Assembly (NCBI GenBank): GCA_002189035.1
Contig: NEEC01000020.1
Coordinates: 434,001-498,000 of the forward strand
Length of the DNA stretch: 64,000 nucleotides
Source: Utricularia gibba
Taxonomy: Eukaryota; Streptophyta; Magnoliopsida; Lamiales; Lentibulariaceae
Direction: 5' to 3'
The notes under the pieces were generated by a model that saw only the letters and a list, made by a program, of their open reading frames with translations, searched no databases and had not been told where the DNA came from. A program made the translations under genes and the position numbers. Shown here in pieces: positions 37,267 to 48,363 of the stretch (the stretch's first letter is position 1; every line of letters begins with the position of its first letter).

Positions 37267-37794
37267 AAACACTTTTTTGTTTTTCATGCTTTTTTCTCCC
37301 CAATGTGCATTACTTATCCTTTAACTCTTTAATTAATTATAATTTTTGAAAATTAACGAATTTACATCAATTAATCCATTTTAAATTTCGAAACAATATA
37401 TGTGCATAATATAAATTAAATTATCACGATTTTTAATATAAATTCAAATGAAATGAATTATAATTTTATCGTATGATATTATTCGTTTAGAACACATAAT
37501 TTTTATGGTTTTATATTTTATCTTTTAAACAAGGGGTTTTGTATAAGATTATATAATATAGTTTTATATAAATTTTCTAAATATAGAATGCAACTAAGAT
37601 CCTTATATAGTTTCCTATTAGAAACTCAATATTTTAGTTGAAGTTGATCCCATTACCAGTTACAAATCCGGATTTAGCTTTAATACAAAATGTAATGCTT
37701 CAACTTTTTTATTATACCATAATTTAATTTTAATTTTTTAAATCATAATTTAATTAATATAAAATTTGAAAATGAAAAAAAAAAAATCACACAA
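37267..37794. other. Convergent AT-rich spacer
   Basis: Lies between the 3' ends of the LEA2 gene (plus) and the lipase-like gene (minus). No other feature recognised. Confidence 0.5.
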
Positions 37795-38958
37795 TCATCT
37801 GAATCTATATGTTGTTGGCTCCAAATGGTGATCACTCCACCACTGGCAAATCCCATGAGCTTCCTTCAGATTCCGGGCGGGGCTCCGGTTCACGGTCAGC
37901 CGCGCCGATGGAACGAGGTGCAGCGGCTCCGTCGCCGGCTTACCACCAACTGCATTCATCAGTAGTCCTCCGAGGGAGTGTTGGCTCGCCATGCGTTCGA
38001 TCGCGCCGGCTCCGAGATCCTCCATCTTTCTCCGGTGCTCGAAGTGGCCGATGTACTCCGAGCATATGTGATCGTCCGGGTGCACGAACAGCTCAGGCAG
38101 CCATTGGGACAAGGCCGGGAATGAACAACCCTCGGGGCAGCTGCTCTGGCCTTGCCTCTTACTCTTCATAGCAAGAGCAAGACCAGCTGTGACCACACTG
38201 CCGGCGAACCGAATGCCATGTCGAACCTTTTCGTCCCTGATTCTCCCGATCGGAGGGGAAAGAAAGGGAGGGTTGAACAGGAAAGCATCAAGCAGAACAC
38301 CAGACTTGACCATGTTCTTCCCTGCAAGCATGGCCATGGCAGCTCCCAGAGAATGGCCGGTTAGCCAGACATTGGAGCTCCCGTATGTTGCAACCACATG
38401 CCTGACGGCTTGCATAGCTATTTCGAACCGGGATGTTTCGTGAAGTCCATTTCTGATTATCTCGACATCGAGCTTGATATCTCTGGAGAGAGCATCCCCC
38501 TTGGTGACAGTCCCTCTGAAAGCGATCACAAAGCGTGGAGCTAAGTGGTTGCCGGAGGAAGAAGAAGCCGGAGTCAGCTGATATACAGCACCGAAGGTGC
38601 AGGAATCGGCTTCGTCGATGAGCTTCATGTAGATGTCAAAATGGAAACTCTTCCACCACAGAGGAGCCAGTGCTCGATTTCCATCTCTTTTATCTTGACG
38701 GTCACGTTCCATAACGTACACACCCTGAACCAGACATGCTGCAACTGACCTCCGGTGAGTGGGATTTCCCCTGTATCAGTAACTGTAATCAGCTTCTGCA
38801 ACCATAGGAAAAGTAGAATGAACTGCAACACTCAAATCTGCAGTTAGATGAGCAAACCAATCAACTTCCATCAAGTGTCGAGGTCCGCATAAGTTGAAAT
38901 CCTCCTTCTCTGACACAACAGCAGTTGAATGCGCGATGATCTGACCCTTCTCTTCCAT
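37795..38958 (-). CDS. Class 3 lipase-like alpha/beta hydrolase (AT4G10955 type)
   Basis: Two exons on the minus strand (38958 down to 38858, and 38770 down to 37795) give 358 residues, close to the Arabidopsis member annotated GDSL esterase/lipase At4g10955. The exon junction rebuilds MEVDWGNPTHRRSVAACLVQ. Further conserved blocks are VYVMERDRQDKRDGNRALAP, FVIAFRGTVTKGDALSRDI, the nucleophile elbow VWLTGHSLGAAMAMLAGK, FLFNPPFLSPPIGRI, DDHICSEYIGHFEHR and HSLGGLLMNAVG. The GHSLG serine and an AFRGT oxyanion block support a working hydrolase. No membrane helix or signal peptide is obvious. The substrate is unknown. An alternative upstream in-frame ATG exists, but 38958 gives a start similar to relatives. 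Confidence 0.88.
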
Positions 38959-40089
38959 AGCTTTGTTCTCCACAAGGGAACACTCAGAAGTCCTGGTTAC
39001 ATGGATATAAGAAAGATTATCACTCCCAATACAAATCATCTCAAAAGGTTTCTACACTTTCCATAGAATTCCTGACTCCATCACATTAGCACTTGCCAAA
39101 AAGCATGTCCGAATCACAAATCGAAACTACCCATCTGAATCATTTCGATACAATGTCCATAACAATTCTTGAACGCAAAAAGTGCAGCCCACGACTGCAT
39201 CTAGAATTTCACAGCCTTCTTGAACTCGACAAATAACAAATTAGAGTTCGTCTGAAAATAAACCCTTAGACTCACACTTCGAGAAGAACACCATTGCAAA
39301 TCAACCAACTCAACCCAAAAAAACAAAACTCATACAAAACACCCAGTTGATATGGCTTCACGGGCTGGCCGAGACAAGCTAGTTGACTGCACGACCATCA
39401 AATCAAAAAACGGGATCCGAGGGCATAAAAATTCGATCTTTTTTTAAAAAGATACTGGGATTTTGGGAGCGAAACTGAAAAACTAACGATTCAAAGCGGT
39501 GATGTGGAGGCCACCATCTGCAAAGGTCTGTTCTCACCTGTAAAGAGAAAAGCGAAACCAAGATCCAGGGTTGGAATCAAGAGCAAAAGCCCAAATAAAA
39601 ACAGACATTTATCATTATTATTATTATTATTTTCAAATTTTAGTAGTACGTCAGCATTATTTTATGAACTGTCGGTGCTGATGTCAGTCCTACCTCTCAC
39701 CTACAATATTTATATTATTGGTTGAATTCCCTTGTATACCAACAACTGGAAATTGATTAAATATGTATATAATTAATTAGTATTCCAAATAGATTAGAAG
39801 CGAAATCAATTAATAAGTCAGTTTTAAATTGGTTTCGATTCCTATTCAAGTAACATGATTTTTAAAAAATTGAATTTAGATCCGAACCATGTATAGTAGG
39901 TTTTTATAATTTTTTATTGATATTCGAATTATTATTATCGATTTTAAATTTAATAATTTTTAAATAGTTTTAATTTTAGTGAGAATATGGGTCTGCGATG
40001 AACCCGTCTATGGTCTCGGGCCTGGCCCAATTTACTTCACTATTTCCGAATTGGATATCAGATTTCCCCGTCGGGAAGTTCGCCGGAAA
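38959..40089. other. Lipase 5' region and intergenic DNA
   Basis: 38959-39545 is probably the leader of the minus-strand lipase gene; on the minus strand CTTTACAG/GTGAGA at about 39537-39550 could be a 5' UTR splice donor. From 39720 it is AT-rich. The last 100 bases resemble the 5' UTR copied along with the RPN12 fragment. Confidence 0.4.
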
Positions 40090-40432
40090 ATGGATCCTAA
40101 ATTGATGGAGGCTTCAAAAGTTTCCGATCGATTTAAGGCGGCTTTTTCGCGAAAGGATTTTGGTACCTGCCGTAAGTTATCAGCTTCATTTATCTTTTCT
40201 CATTCTACTTCCTTTCCATGTCAATACTGAGATGTTCGAGCTTGGGATTTCATATTTGTTTTTGTAAATTGGAAAAGAAACTGGGATGTGTGGTGGAGTT
40301 TGTCAAATTTCTGTTGAAAATGTGATTCTCATTCATGCAGTTGCTGTTGAACTTGAGCACTCCACATGAAAGCAGCCTGTAATCGTCTTCTGAATGCAAA
40401 ACAGATCATTCCCCATGAAACTCACGTTTAAC
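40090..40432 (+). pseudogene. RPN12: Truncated copy of 26S proteasome subunit RPN12
   Basis: The exon at 40090-40171 reads MDPKLMEASKVSDRFKAAFS then RKDFGTC, the start of plant RPN12 (proteasome lid subunit), followed by a normal GTAAGT donor. The next exon-like piece, from 40341 after ATGCAG, reads AVELEHS, then after a one-base shift MKAACNRLLNAKQIIPHETH, matching the internal RPN12 segment around AVELEQSFMEGAYNRV and PHETY. The exons that should lie between, and everything downstream, are missing. Spliced as is, it would make 36 residues ending at a TGA. The intron between the two pieces is short (about 170 bases). It looks like a duplicated gene with internal and 3' deletions rather than a retrocopy, since splice borders remain. 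Confidence 0.8.
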
Positions 40433-40491
40433 ATGTAATCACATTGTATAGTATTCAAGACCTGAAGAGAAGCAAGCAAGTTGACACAGAA

Positions 40492-41541
40492 TCAGTGCTG
40501 TGGTTGGGATTCGGTGCAAAGAGGGCAGCGGAGCAGCCCATTCTCATTACACTCCCCGCACCGGAGTTTCTCGCCGTCGGCTCCGACCACTTTGCAGCTA
40601 CCGTCGCAGTTGAAGCACAGGACGAACCTCGCGCCGCCGCAGCCGCCGCAACCCAATCGCCCGATGCCTCTCTCCGCACCTGCCCAGTTAAATATCCGGC
40701 TCAGCCTGCCCGTCTCGTTAAGCTCCACCACCTCCTCCACGCTGCCTATGTACCTCCCTTTCACGAACAACCTCGGCACCGCCGTGTCATCCCCCAGAAG
40801 CTCCTTGATCTCCGATAGAAAACCGCCGTCCAGCGCCACGTCTCGTTCATCCACAACCACTTGGTGGTATTCCAAGATCTGCCGGACGCGGATACAGTCG
40901 TCGTGTGTGCGGCGCACGCCGCCGAGGGAAGTCGTGTAGAGCACCACCGCGTTCGCGCCGCCGGGCGGACAAATCTCCTGGAAGTCGGCCAGAGGATTGC
41001 GCTTCACTAAGGTTGAGAATTTTCCCTCCTTTTCTTGCTCCAATCGATCGCGCACGATGAACATGTTGTCCTTGAGCGATTTGGGGACTTCCCGGTGAAC
41101 CCTGATTTGATTCTGAACTGGAGCAGCTTTCACCGGTTCCTTGTTCGAAGAAATTTTCGAGTCCAACTCTTCCAGAGTGCGGATCGAATTCGTAGCCCCC
41201 TTCTTCTCCTTCTTCTCCTTCTCCTTCTCCTTCTCCTTCTCCTTCTCCTTCTCCTTCTCCGCCACCGGTGCCGGATCTTTAACCACATTCGAATCCGCGG
41301 TCAGATACTCCATAACCTCACTACTAACCTCATCCCACGGCCGCGGAGCGTCGTCCACGGCTCTTAGCTTCTCCAAAACCGGCGTCGCCGCCACAACGAC
41401 GGCACTTTTTTCTGGTCCGTAGGGATCGTCTGCGGAGCCCACCCATGGTTCCTGTATCCCGGCCACATCGAAGACAGCGAAACTCGACGGCGGCGGACGG
41501 TAGACGTCGACGTCAACCGTCTTGGAAGTAGCGCACCCCAT
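40492..41541 (-). CDS. Glutaredoxin-domain protein with C-terminal zinc-ribbon-like cysteines
   Basis: One exon, 349 residues. The start MGCATSK is a myristoylation and palmitoylation signal, so membrane attachment is likely. Residues about 95-115 are a Lys-Glu repeat coded by a GAGAAG-type hexamer repeat. The glutaredoxin-like domain (about 195-300) has VVLYTTSLGGVRRTHDDCIR in place of the CPYC active site, then LLGDDTAVPRLFVKGRYIGS, the cis-proline region. The C-terminus has CGGCGG, CFNCDGSCK, CGECNENG and CPLC, a cysteine-pair array that may bind zinc. This is the plant family of At5g39865 and At3g28850. With no catalytic CxxC it is unlikely to act as a normal oxidoreductase; a binding or scaffold role is inference. 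The intact frame over 1 kb supports the model. Confidence 0.92.
   Translation of the reverse strand: MGCATSKTVDVDVYRPPPSSFAVFDVAGIQEPWVGSADDPYGPEKSAVVVAATPVLEKLRAVDDAPRPWDEVSSEVMEYLTADSNVVKDPAPVAEKEKEKEKEKEKEKEKKEKKGATNSIRTLEELDSKISSNKEPVKAAPVQNQIRVHREVPKSLKDNMFIVRDRLEQEKEGKFSTLVKRNPLADFQEICPPGGANAVVLYTTSLGGVRRTHDDCIRVRQILEYHQVVVDERDVALDGGFLSEIKELLGDDTAVPRLFVKGRYIGSVEEVVELNETGRLSRIFNWAGAERGIGRLGCGGCGGARFVLCFNCDGSCKVVGADGEKLRCGECNENGLLRCPLCTESQPQH
41201..41260 (-). repeat. In-frame hexamer repeat coding for Lys-Glu
   Basis: Plus strand CTCCTT units repeated with little variation, read on the minus strand as alternating Lys and Glu codons inside the glutaredoxin-domain gene. Such repeats change length easily. 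Confidence 0.85.
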
Positions 41542-43819
41542 ATGTTCGTCCTTTGGTCCAAGAGAAGATGGGGATGGAGTAAATTTAACAACACCTGGTT
41601 AGATATGCTTATCTTCATTCTGATTGGTTGCCCAATCCTTACATTATCAGCCATAAGATTAATTTCATATTTACAAAAAATAATAAACAAATACAATAAA
41701 TTCGTGGCCATTGTCTCTACAAGTGCTATTTTCAGGCCCATAAATATTCTTCCCATACCACAACTTGGAATTCATAATTAATTTCTATTAAAATAAAAAT
41801 AATTAAAAAATATATTTTTATAATATTACAAAATTGAATAAATATTTATCATCTTTATTTTTATATTTTTCATCATAGTTCTTTTTTAATGTATTCATCT
41901 TTAAAAATTCAATTATTCGTCCATAGAGTGACTGTACAAATTTTATATGAGGTATTATTTAAAATAAAATTATAAATATTAAATACATGAAATAAATAAT
42001 ATTACGTAGTAAAAAAGCCAATTATTACATTTGATATCAGAAACCCAATCGTTTGAGTTCATCGATCATTTCCAAAAATATTTTTTGTAATTTTTGATAT
42101 CCATATCATACAATATATTTGATTCCACGTAGCGAGATCCCAAATTCGAGCCGATTCACCAAAATAAAAAAAAAAAATACTCGAAATAATCAATTTTTTT
42201 AATATTACTTTTAACCGGTACAAACCTGGAAAGTTTAAACTGCTTTTCATGGTTCGGATACTTTCTATGTATAGAAGGTTCCTCGTTACTTTCGGACAAA
42301 CGACGCCGTATAACACTTTCCGTTTGTGTCCCCTTCTGCTTGGAGTGTTGGAAGGGCCGTTCGTTCTTCTTGCCTTGGAACAATTTTCTTTTGCTACTTT
42401 AAAAATACCCGCGACTCGTTAAATTCCGTTATTTATTAATATTCAAAATGAATATATTCTTATTAAAATATTTTTAATCGTAATCTTTTCCACTCTTATA
42501 AATTATATAATATTTTGAATACGAATAATATATATATTTTAAGACATAGAAGTATTTTAATATTTTATTTTACTATAAATATTTCTCGAAAAATAGAGAC
42601 TGAATATTGGGATGGCATCAATCACTAAAGTTGCAACATTTTAGGGCTTGCTTAAAGAGATGTGTGACGTGTAGTTCCATGAACAAAAGGGATTGATTCT
42701 TGATGTCAATAGTTTCTCCCCTTTGGACACATTGAAACGTTCTCCAAATCCATACGTTGTAACACCAAAAAAAAAAGTGGGATGTGGGAATCTCAAAAAG
42801 TTTATTCTAAAATTTGTATGGGATAATGAGAGACCTCGATTCGACGAAAAATTACGAATTTATAGAAGATCATAACATAATCATCGACGTTTAACATATG
42901 ATTATTGCATGGAATGTACATCATTAAAATTTTGATCTAAACTTTTAGCATGTAAAAATACCTCATAATGGAATTTTTTAAGAATAAAATTGATGTTTTA
43001 TTTGGAATATTTTATACTTCTAGAAAAAACGTTTGAAAAATAGTTTTGTTATTAAATATGAATAAATTATGTTCTAAAAAATTTAAACATTTAAAAGTGT
43101 TCCACGTTTTCTAAGAAAAAGCATTTTCTAAAAAATTATACCAAACTGAATATTATTTTTATTCAAGTAAAAATAATTATTAATTATACGAAACCGAACA
43201 TTTTTTATTCTAGTTTGGATAAAGGTGAACTCTTGTTTTGGATCAAACAAAAAAAATAATGATTAATAACTTTCAGATGAATTAGAAATTTGAACATATA
43301 TAATATATATTATAATAAAATTGATAATTGATAATCTAAATTTTTTAATTTAATCAGTGTTTTGAAAAACTTTTGAAACCTGTTTTTACTTTTCAAAAAT
43401 AATTTTGAAAAGTAAAAGTAAAAGTAATCAACTAATTACTTTTTCAAAAATAACTTTTGTAATTATAATTTTAAAAGTGTTTTTGATAGAATTAACTTTA
43501 TAATTAAAATTGTTTTAGAACAAAACTATTTTTATTTTTAAAAAATAAAAATAGTTTTCAAACATTTTACATAACACTCATTTAAATTTAATGTATATTG
43601 ACAGCTGTACACTTTTGTAAATGATACCAACTTTTCTTCCTAACAAATTCTTCATGTTTCGCCCCTGACAAAAACGCAGAGTGACCACCGAATTTCAACA
43701 ACAGCACTCGAAGGAATAAAAGAACAAACGAGAAGGGCCTCGTGAAAGCAATGCCCCACAGCCACTCGCGCCATGGGGAATCCTTCTTGTCTTCTCCTGT
43801 TCCATCGGAAAACGGCATT
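41542..43819. other. Long AT-rich intergenic region upstream of FT
   Basis: No gene recognised on either strand. It contains a MITE-like element (listed separately) and many poly-A/T tracts. From about 43590 the composition becomes balanced, the likely FT core promoter. Confidence 0.5.
43355..43578. mobile_element. MITE-like element with imperfect terminal inverted repeats
   Basis: The left end reads CAGTGTTTTGAAAAAC and the right end GTTTTCAAACATTTTAC then AACACTC, imperfect inverted copies of each other. The interior is AT-rich and self-complementary, with a hairpin at about 43524-43560 (AAAACTATTTTTATTTTT against AAAAATAAAAATAGTTTT). There is no coding capacity. Target-site duplications are not clear. 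Confidence 0.4.
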
Positions 43820-43827
43820 ATAAATAG
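43820..43827 (+). promoter_or_regulatory. TATA box of the FT gene
   Basis: TATAAATA, 62 bases before the FT start codon at 43889. Transcription would begin near 43850, which excludes the upstream in-frame ATGs near 43750 and supports 43889 as the start. Confidence 0.65.
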
Positions 43828-43888
43828 ACGTGCGCCGGAGGAGGCGTTCAACCCATCAGAGCTGGCGGAAGCGGAGACTACTCATCCG

Positions 43889-44882
43889 ATGCCGAGGGAG
43901 AGGGATCCTCTGGTCGTGTCCAGAGTCGTCGGGGACGTCTTGGATCCCTTCACACGCTCCGTGCCGCTCAGGGTGACCTTCGCCGGAAGGGATGTCAACA
44001 ACGGCCGCGAGTTCAAGCCCTCTCAGGTCGAGAAACAGCCCGCCGTCGAGGTCGGAGGCGACGACTTCCGTACCTTCTTCACCCTGGTACTACTACTGTT
44101 GCTTAACTCATTATAAATATATTATGAAAAATAAGAATAATTATTTAAACTTTTTATAAAAATTATTGAATCGAAGTTCTAAGAAAACTCTTCATTGATC
44201 ATTTTCCGTTTTCTTGATGCCAAGTTGATGGTGGATCCGGATGCTCCGAGCCCGAGCGACCCGAATCTTCGGGAATATTTACACTGGTAATTTTCACTTG
44301 TTTGAAACACGTTTAACTTTGAAGTTATTATAATATATAAATATGAAGGCTTGTGACGGACATTCCCGGGACCACCGGTGCGACCTTTGGTAAGTATTTT
44401 CTATCCCAAATTTTTTTTTCTCTTTTTTGGTAATTTCTTGAAGTAAAATAAAGTTAATATTATACAATTAATTGGATTAATTTTTTTAACGTGAAATTCT
44501 AATAATTTCGTTGGGTTTTTTGCACAATTTCAACTGAAATTTGAAGTTTTTTTTTCTTCGGTTTTGATCCGTACATCATGAAGTTCAAGTGGCATCAGTG
44601 CTTGTAATAACACTTTTATGGGTTGTCCGTCGCATTGGAAACTTGGTCTCAGGACAAGAGATCGTGTGCTACGAGAGCCCACGGCCGACGATAGGAATCC
44701 ACCGCTACGTGTTCGTGCTTTTCCGGCAGCTGGGGCGGCAGACGGTGTACGCCCCGGGCTGGCGCCAGAACTTCAACACCAAAGACTTCGCCGAACTGTA
44801 CAATCTCGGATCTCCGGTGGCCGCCACCTACTTCAACTGCCAACGGGAGGGTGGCAGCGGCGGCCGTAGGGCTTCCGCCTGA
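43889..44882 (+). CDS. FT: FLOWERING LOCUS T-like florigen (PEBP family)
   Basis: Four exons (43889-44086, 44225-44286, 44349-44389, 44653-44882) give 176 residues. Exons 2 and 3 are exactly 62 and 41 bases, the hallmark of FT/TFL1 genes. FT moves from leaf phloem to the shoot apex and with FD and 14-3-3 proteins switches on flowering. PEBP blocks are [50 protein letters not shown] and [20 protein letters not shown]. Tyr84 (in LREYLHW) and Gln139 (in APGWRQN) match the FT-type Tyr85 and Gln140 that separate activators from TFL1-type repressors, and the LYN triad in FAELYNLG is present. Segment B is therefore of the activating type. Introns are short (138, 62 and 263 bases). No frame breaks. 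An AATAAAA lies at about 44921. Confidence 0.95.
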
Positions 44883-46482
44883 AGGCGAAGCATTTGGCGT
44901 CGTGCCCTGTATTAGTAACTCAATAAAAAGGATTAGCCGCGGCCGTGGGCACCGGCCGGAGCGCTAATCAGGGTTATTAAACGTCTCCGACGCGGCAGGG
45001 GTACGGCTCCCCTTTGTTCATAGGGTTGGGTTTATTCACCATGGGACATGCAGGGTGCTAGGTTTTTAAAGCAATAATAAATATAATTAATAAATTTTTT
45101 TCCCAGATTATTTAAATTATTGTGTGCAAAATTACCTCCCCAAATTTATTAAAGAAACCCCATTAATTTAATATTTATTTTTCTGAGAAATTGATTATTT
45201 TTATTTTTTGTACTAAATTCGAACGACTTATATTTCAAAAAGATTAAAAATTTGAAAAAATATATTTTATTTTTAATAAAATATAAAACCACAATTTTAT
45301 TATATTAGAAAACTTATTGGAAGATGTTTTTTAGATGGAAAATAAAATATATTTTTATTTTATTAAAATAAATTTTTGAAAAAATACTTTCGAGAAATAA
45401 TACACGTGTCACCAAGAGAGCTGGATGCCAAACTCTCCTCCAAGACCAACATAGCATAAGAAGTCATATATCGTATCTTCCTGAGCATATGTCTGGTTGC
45501 ATAACATCTCCTACTCCAACAAGCACGTTGTCACCTGCTCGGAGTTCCGGCCGGCCGGAGTTGCGAATCGCCACCGAGTCGAGATTATGCGAGTGGAAGG
45601 GATGGTCAGGCACTATCACTTGGAGGGAGGATGCAAAATGAACATTGCAGAAACCAGAAAACTAACTGCATAACTGGTGATCACATGGGGCAGGGTGTGG
45701 TGCTAGAGCAATAACTAGGCTCACAGACAAGGAGTCCACACAGTACCTGTGGTGTTACAATGTGGAGTTCAATACCTCTGAGCCCAAAACTGGAGATGAT
45801 GGGAGGTGAGGGGGTTTTTTTAAAAAATACTACTGTGTTTTGATTGTATTAAAAATCTATCTATTCTATGTGCATTTTTTTGAACGTGGTATGTGTGAGA
45901 GAAATGGATGATGGGTGGATTTCAAAAACATCAAGCGAAGAGGTCAATTGAACGAGTTAATTTGAAAAATACTCATTTAACTATATGATAAAAGTATACA
46001 TCTTTAGAGATATTGATACAATAAATACAATAAATACAATAAATATTTTCATTACAAGTGTCATCTTTGATGATGATGCTGAATTAGGACTATTCTGTTG
46101 TTGGATTATTTTAATAATTAATATATTGATAAAGAGATTTAATTTAATAATTATTTACCAACCTACTAATTTTATATAAGACTGGAAATGTGATTAGATT
46201 TCATTCTCTCCTAATTTCGTGAATTCAATTGCATCATATTCAGTTATTTTTATTTTACAAAAAAAATTTCTTCTTTTATAACGAATCATTTGAATCCTAA
46301 GAGTAGCTAATTAACCGAATGATCATAAATATCTTTAGAACATTGGATTACCGGATCTATGATTTCTTGATTTTATGTGTTCTTGTTCATTTTCAGCCAA
46401 CATCTACTCCACATGAATATGTTCCCTTGTCTCGAGAACCTGTATCTTGAAATTGAGGTTCCCCTCTTGCGGATGGTAATCT
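44883..46482. other. Intergenic region downstream of FT
   Basis: AT-rich at 45060-45400 and 45800-46370. A more balanced island at about 45410-45805 looks coding-like but could not be assigned (see findings). Three copies of a CAATAAATA unit occur near 46018-46046. Confidence 0.45.
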
Positions 46483-48363
46483 CAGTTGACGTGCTTCGGC
46501 TTAACGTCAACAGCTTGTCCATTGAGGACATCTGCAGCAAAAGATGAACCTGCACCATCTCTTTCACTTGTTTCAATCTCAGCTGCTGTATCCAGCAAAG
46601 GATCATTTTCACATGTATCAATCAGCAGGCTCACTACTTTCCAACAAAGGGTCCCTGGATTCACATTCTCTTCTCAATTCTGTAACTCCAAGTTTTCCAA
46701 AACTGTCATAATTTTCTGTACCACGAATTTTGATATCTTCAGCATTCTGAGAAGTTGCTTGTGCTTCCACCACAAATTTACTGGAGTCATCATGTTTAAT
46801 GGCAGTGCCAAGAGAAGGCCTGTTTTGATCATCAGCAGGCATCATGGATGCCCCATCCTGTTCCCTCTTGCACGGGGTGATTCTACTTACAGCAAAAGGT
46901 TGACAGAGCAAAGTCATCAATTCATTTGACATGTCTAGACAGGAAAAGAGATGAAGGGAATTCCAGAAGAAACCAGAAAATTTAATTTGGCCTCAATAGC
47001 AATAGGATTAAATCAGGTGCAGTAGATGCCTGCACAAAAACTTTGTCCACTATACCAGATTTCCATTTTATCCAGGTATTTGTTGTTTAAACAGCTAGAG
47101 AGGTTGCCTCATCAAGATCAAGCAAAGAAGCATTGCCATCACCAAATCTCTCTGGGAAAAATACCAGACATTCATCAACCAAAAAGGGAAAAAGGCAAAT
47201 AATGAGAAAAGCTATTCACAGTACATGAACCACCAGAACAAACAAAGAAAACAACAGTTCTTGAAAAAAGAATCCTGCAAGAACTAACTGAAGCTATGAG
47301 ATTAACACAAAAATCCCCATATGTTTCCCATGCTTGCACCAAGGGATGATTGAGCATGCAGTAGTAGCAATTTTCCTTGCGAGTCATTATTAAAATCCTG
47401 TACTTGCTTCTTTTGAACAATCATTTTCCAACTTCTCTATCTTGTTTTATTCTTGAAGGAAATACCATCTCCTGGAACAACTTTCAACATACAACCAGAC
47501 ACAGGAGAAGAATGGCAGTTTCATCAAACTGGCTAATCATCAGAACTTTGTCCCAGGTGTGTGGCACAAAGCTTCATGAAAAAGATCTTGCGAAAAAATC
47601 CAGTATATATATGATGGAAAGGAGACCAACCCTCCAGTCCAAATTTTGACGCGGAGTAACTAACACTCTCCATTTTATCCTGAAGGGTAATGTGTTCTCC
47701 CGAACTGATATGATGATCCACAAAGTTTCTGTATATTATCAAAGAGATAATTCATGTTTTTGGAATAAATTCTGGCCACACCAAGAAGGAGGTGACTGGA
47801 TAATCGAAGTGCAATGGGGAACATCATGAGAAAGAATAGAGACTGAAAATGAATATAGGTATATATTACCAAAGGAGAATTGTTTTCACAACCAGGAGTC
47901 AAGAATAGAAGCTAGAATTTCGTGTAAATCTTACAAGGAAGAAAATAACCCACATTTGTATAATCCCCACTAGATCCTTGCATAAAAATGCAGGAACAAG
48001 TAAATCCTCAATCCATGGCAAACCAAAAGCCTTCTCAATACGATGACAAATTCCTCATCTGTTGTCTAAACCATGCTAAGACAGCCTACACCAAAGATTC
48101 AATCAACCTTTCTATAAAAAAAACATCTATGTAGTGTCTTCATAATTATCCCACGTTACAGAAGCCATACAAATGAAAAAAGACAAATGCAAATGAAGGA
48201 AAAAGCATTTTATACATTATTAGAAATGCTCTCATACTTATCTATGGAGTCTCCAATATCTGTATCAAAAACCTGATTTTTTCAAAGCTTCCGGTCCAAC
48301 TGAGCAGCTATCCAAATCTTCCCTAAAGGCCCTTTTTTTGCTAGTATAAATTGGGAGAAACAT
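46483..48363 (-). pseudogene. Decayed RAD21/SYN cohesin kleisin gene
   Basis: Pieces on the minus strand follow the order of plant RAD21/SYN proteins. Exon 1 (48363 to about 48238) reads MF, then after a two-base loss SQFILAKKGPLGKIWIAAQL, DRKL, a TGA at the usual Arg codon, then KNQVFDTDIGDSI. Exon 2 (47842 to about 47730) reads SIL and, after an extra C in CCCC, IALRLSSHLLLGVARIYS then NYLFD. This runs straight into FVDHHISSGEHITLQDKMES and SYSASKFGLE (to 47631), so the segment between is gone. A further piece, 47151-47093, reads RFGDGNASLLDLDEATSLA. A last open stretch (46934-46483) is acidic and ends after KPKHVN. The C-terminal winged-helix domain that binds SMC1 is missing. Kleisins hold the cohesin ring closed; this copy cannot. 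Confidence 0.8.

Noticed and set aside
40481-41422. Plus-strand ORFs opposite the glutaredoxin gene
   Set aside because: They mirror an intact 349-codon gene with clear domains and contain low-complexity Leu or Phe/Ser runs from the hexamer repeat.
43742-43888. N-terminal extension of FT from upstream in-frame ATGs
   Set aside because: A TATA box at 43820-43827 places the transcript start downstream of them, and FT proteins start at the MPRERDPL-type block.
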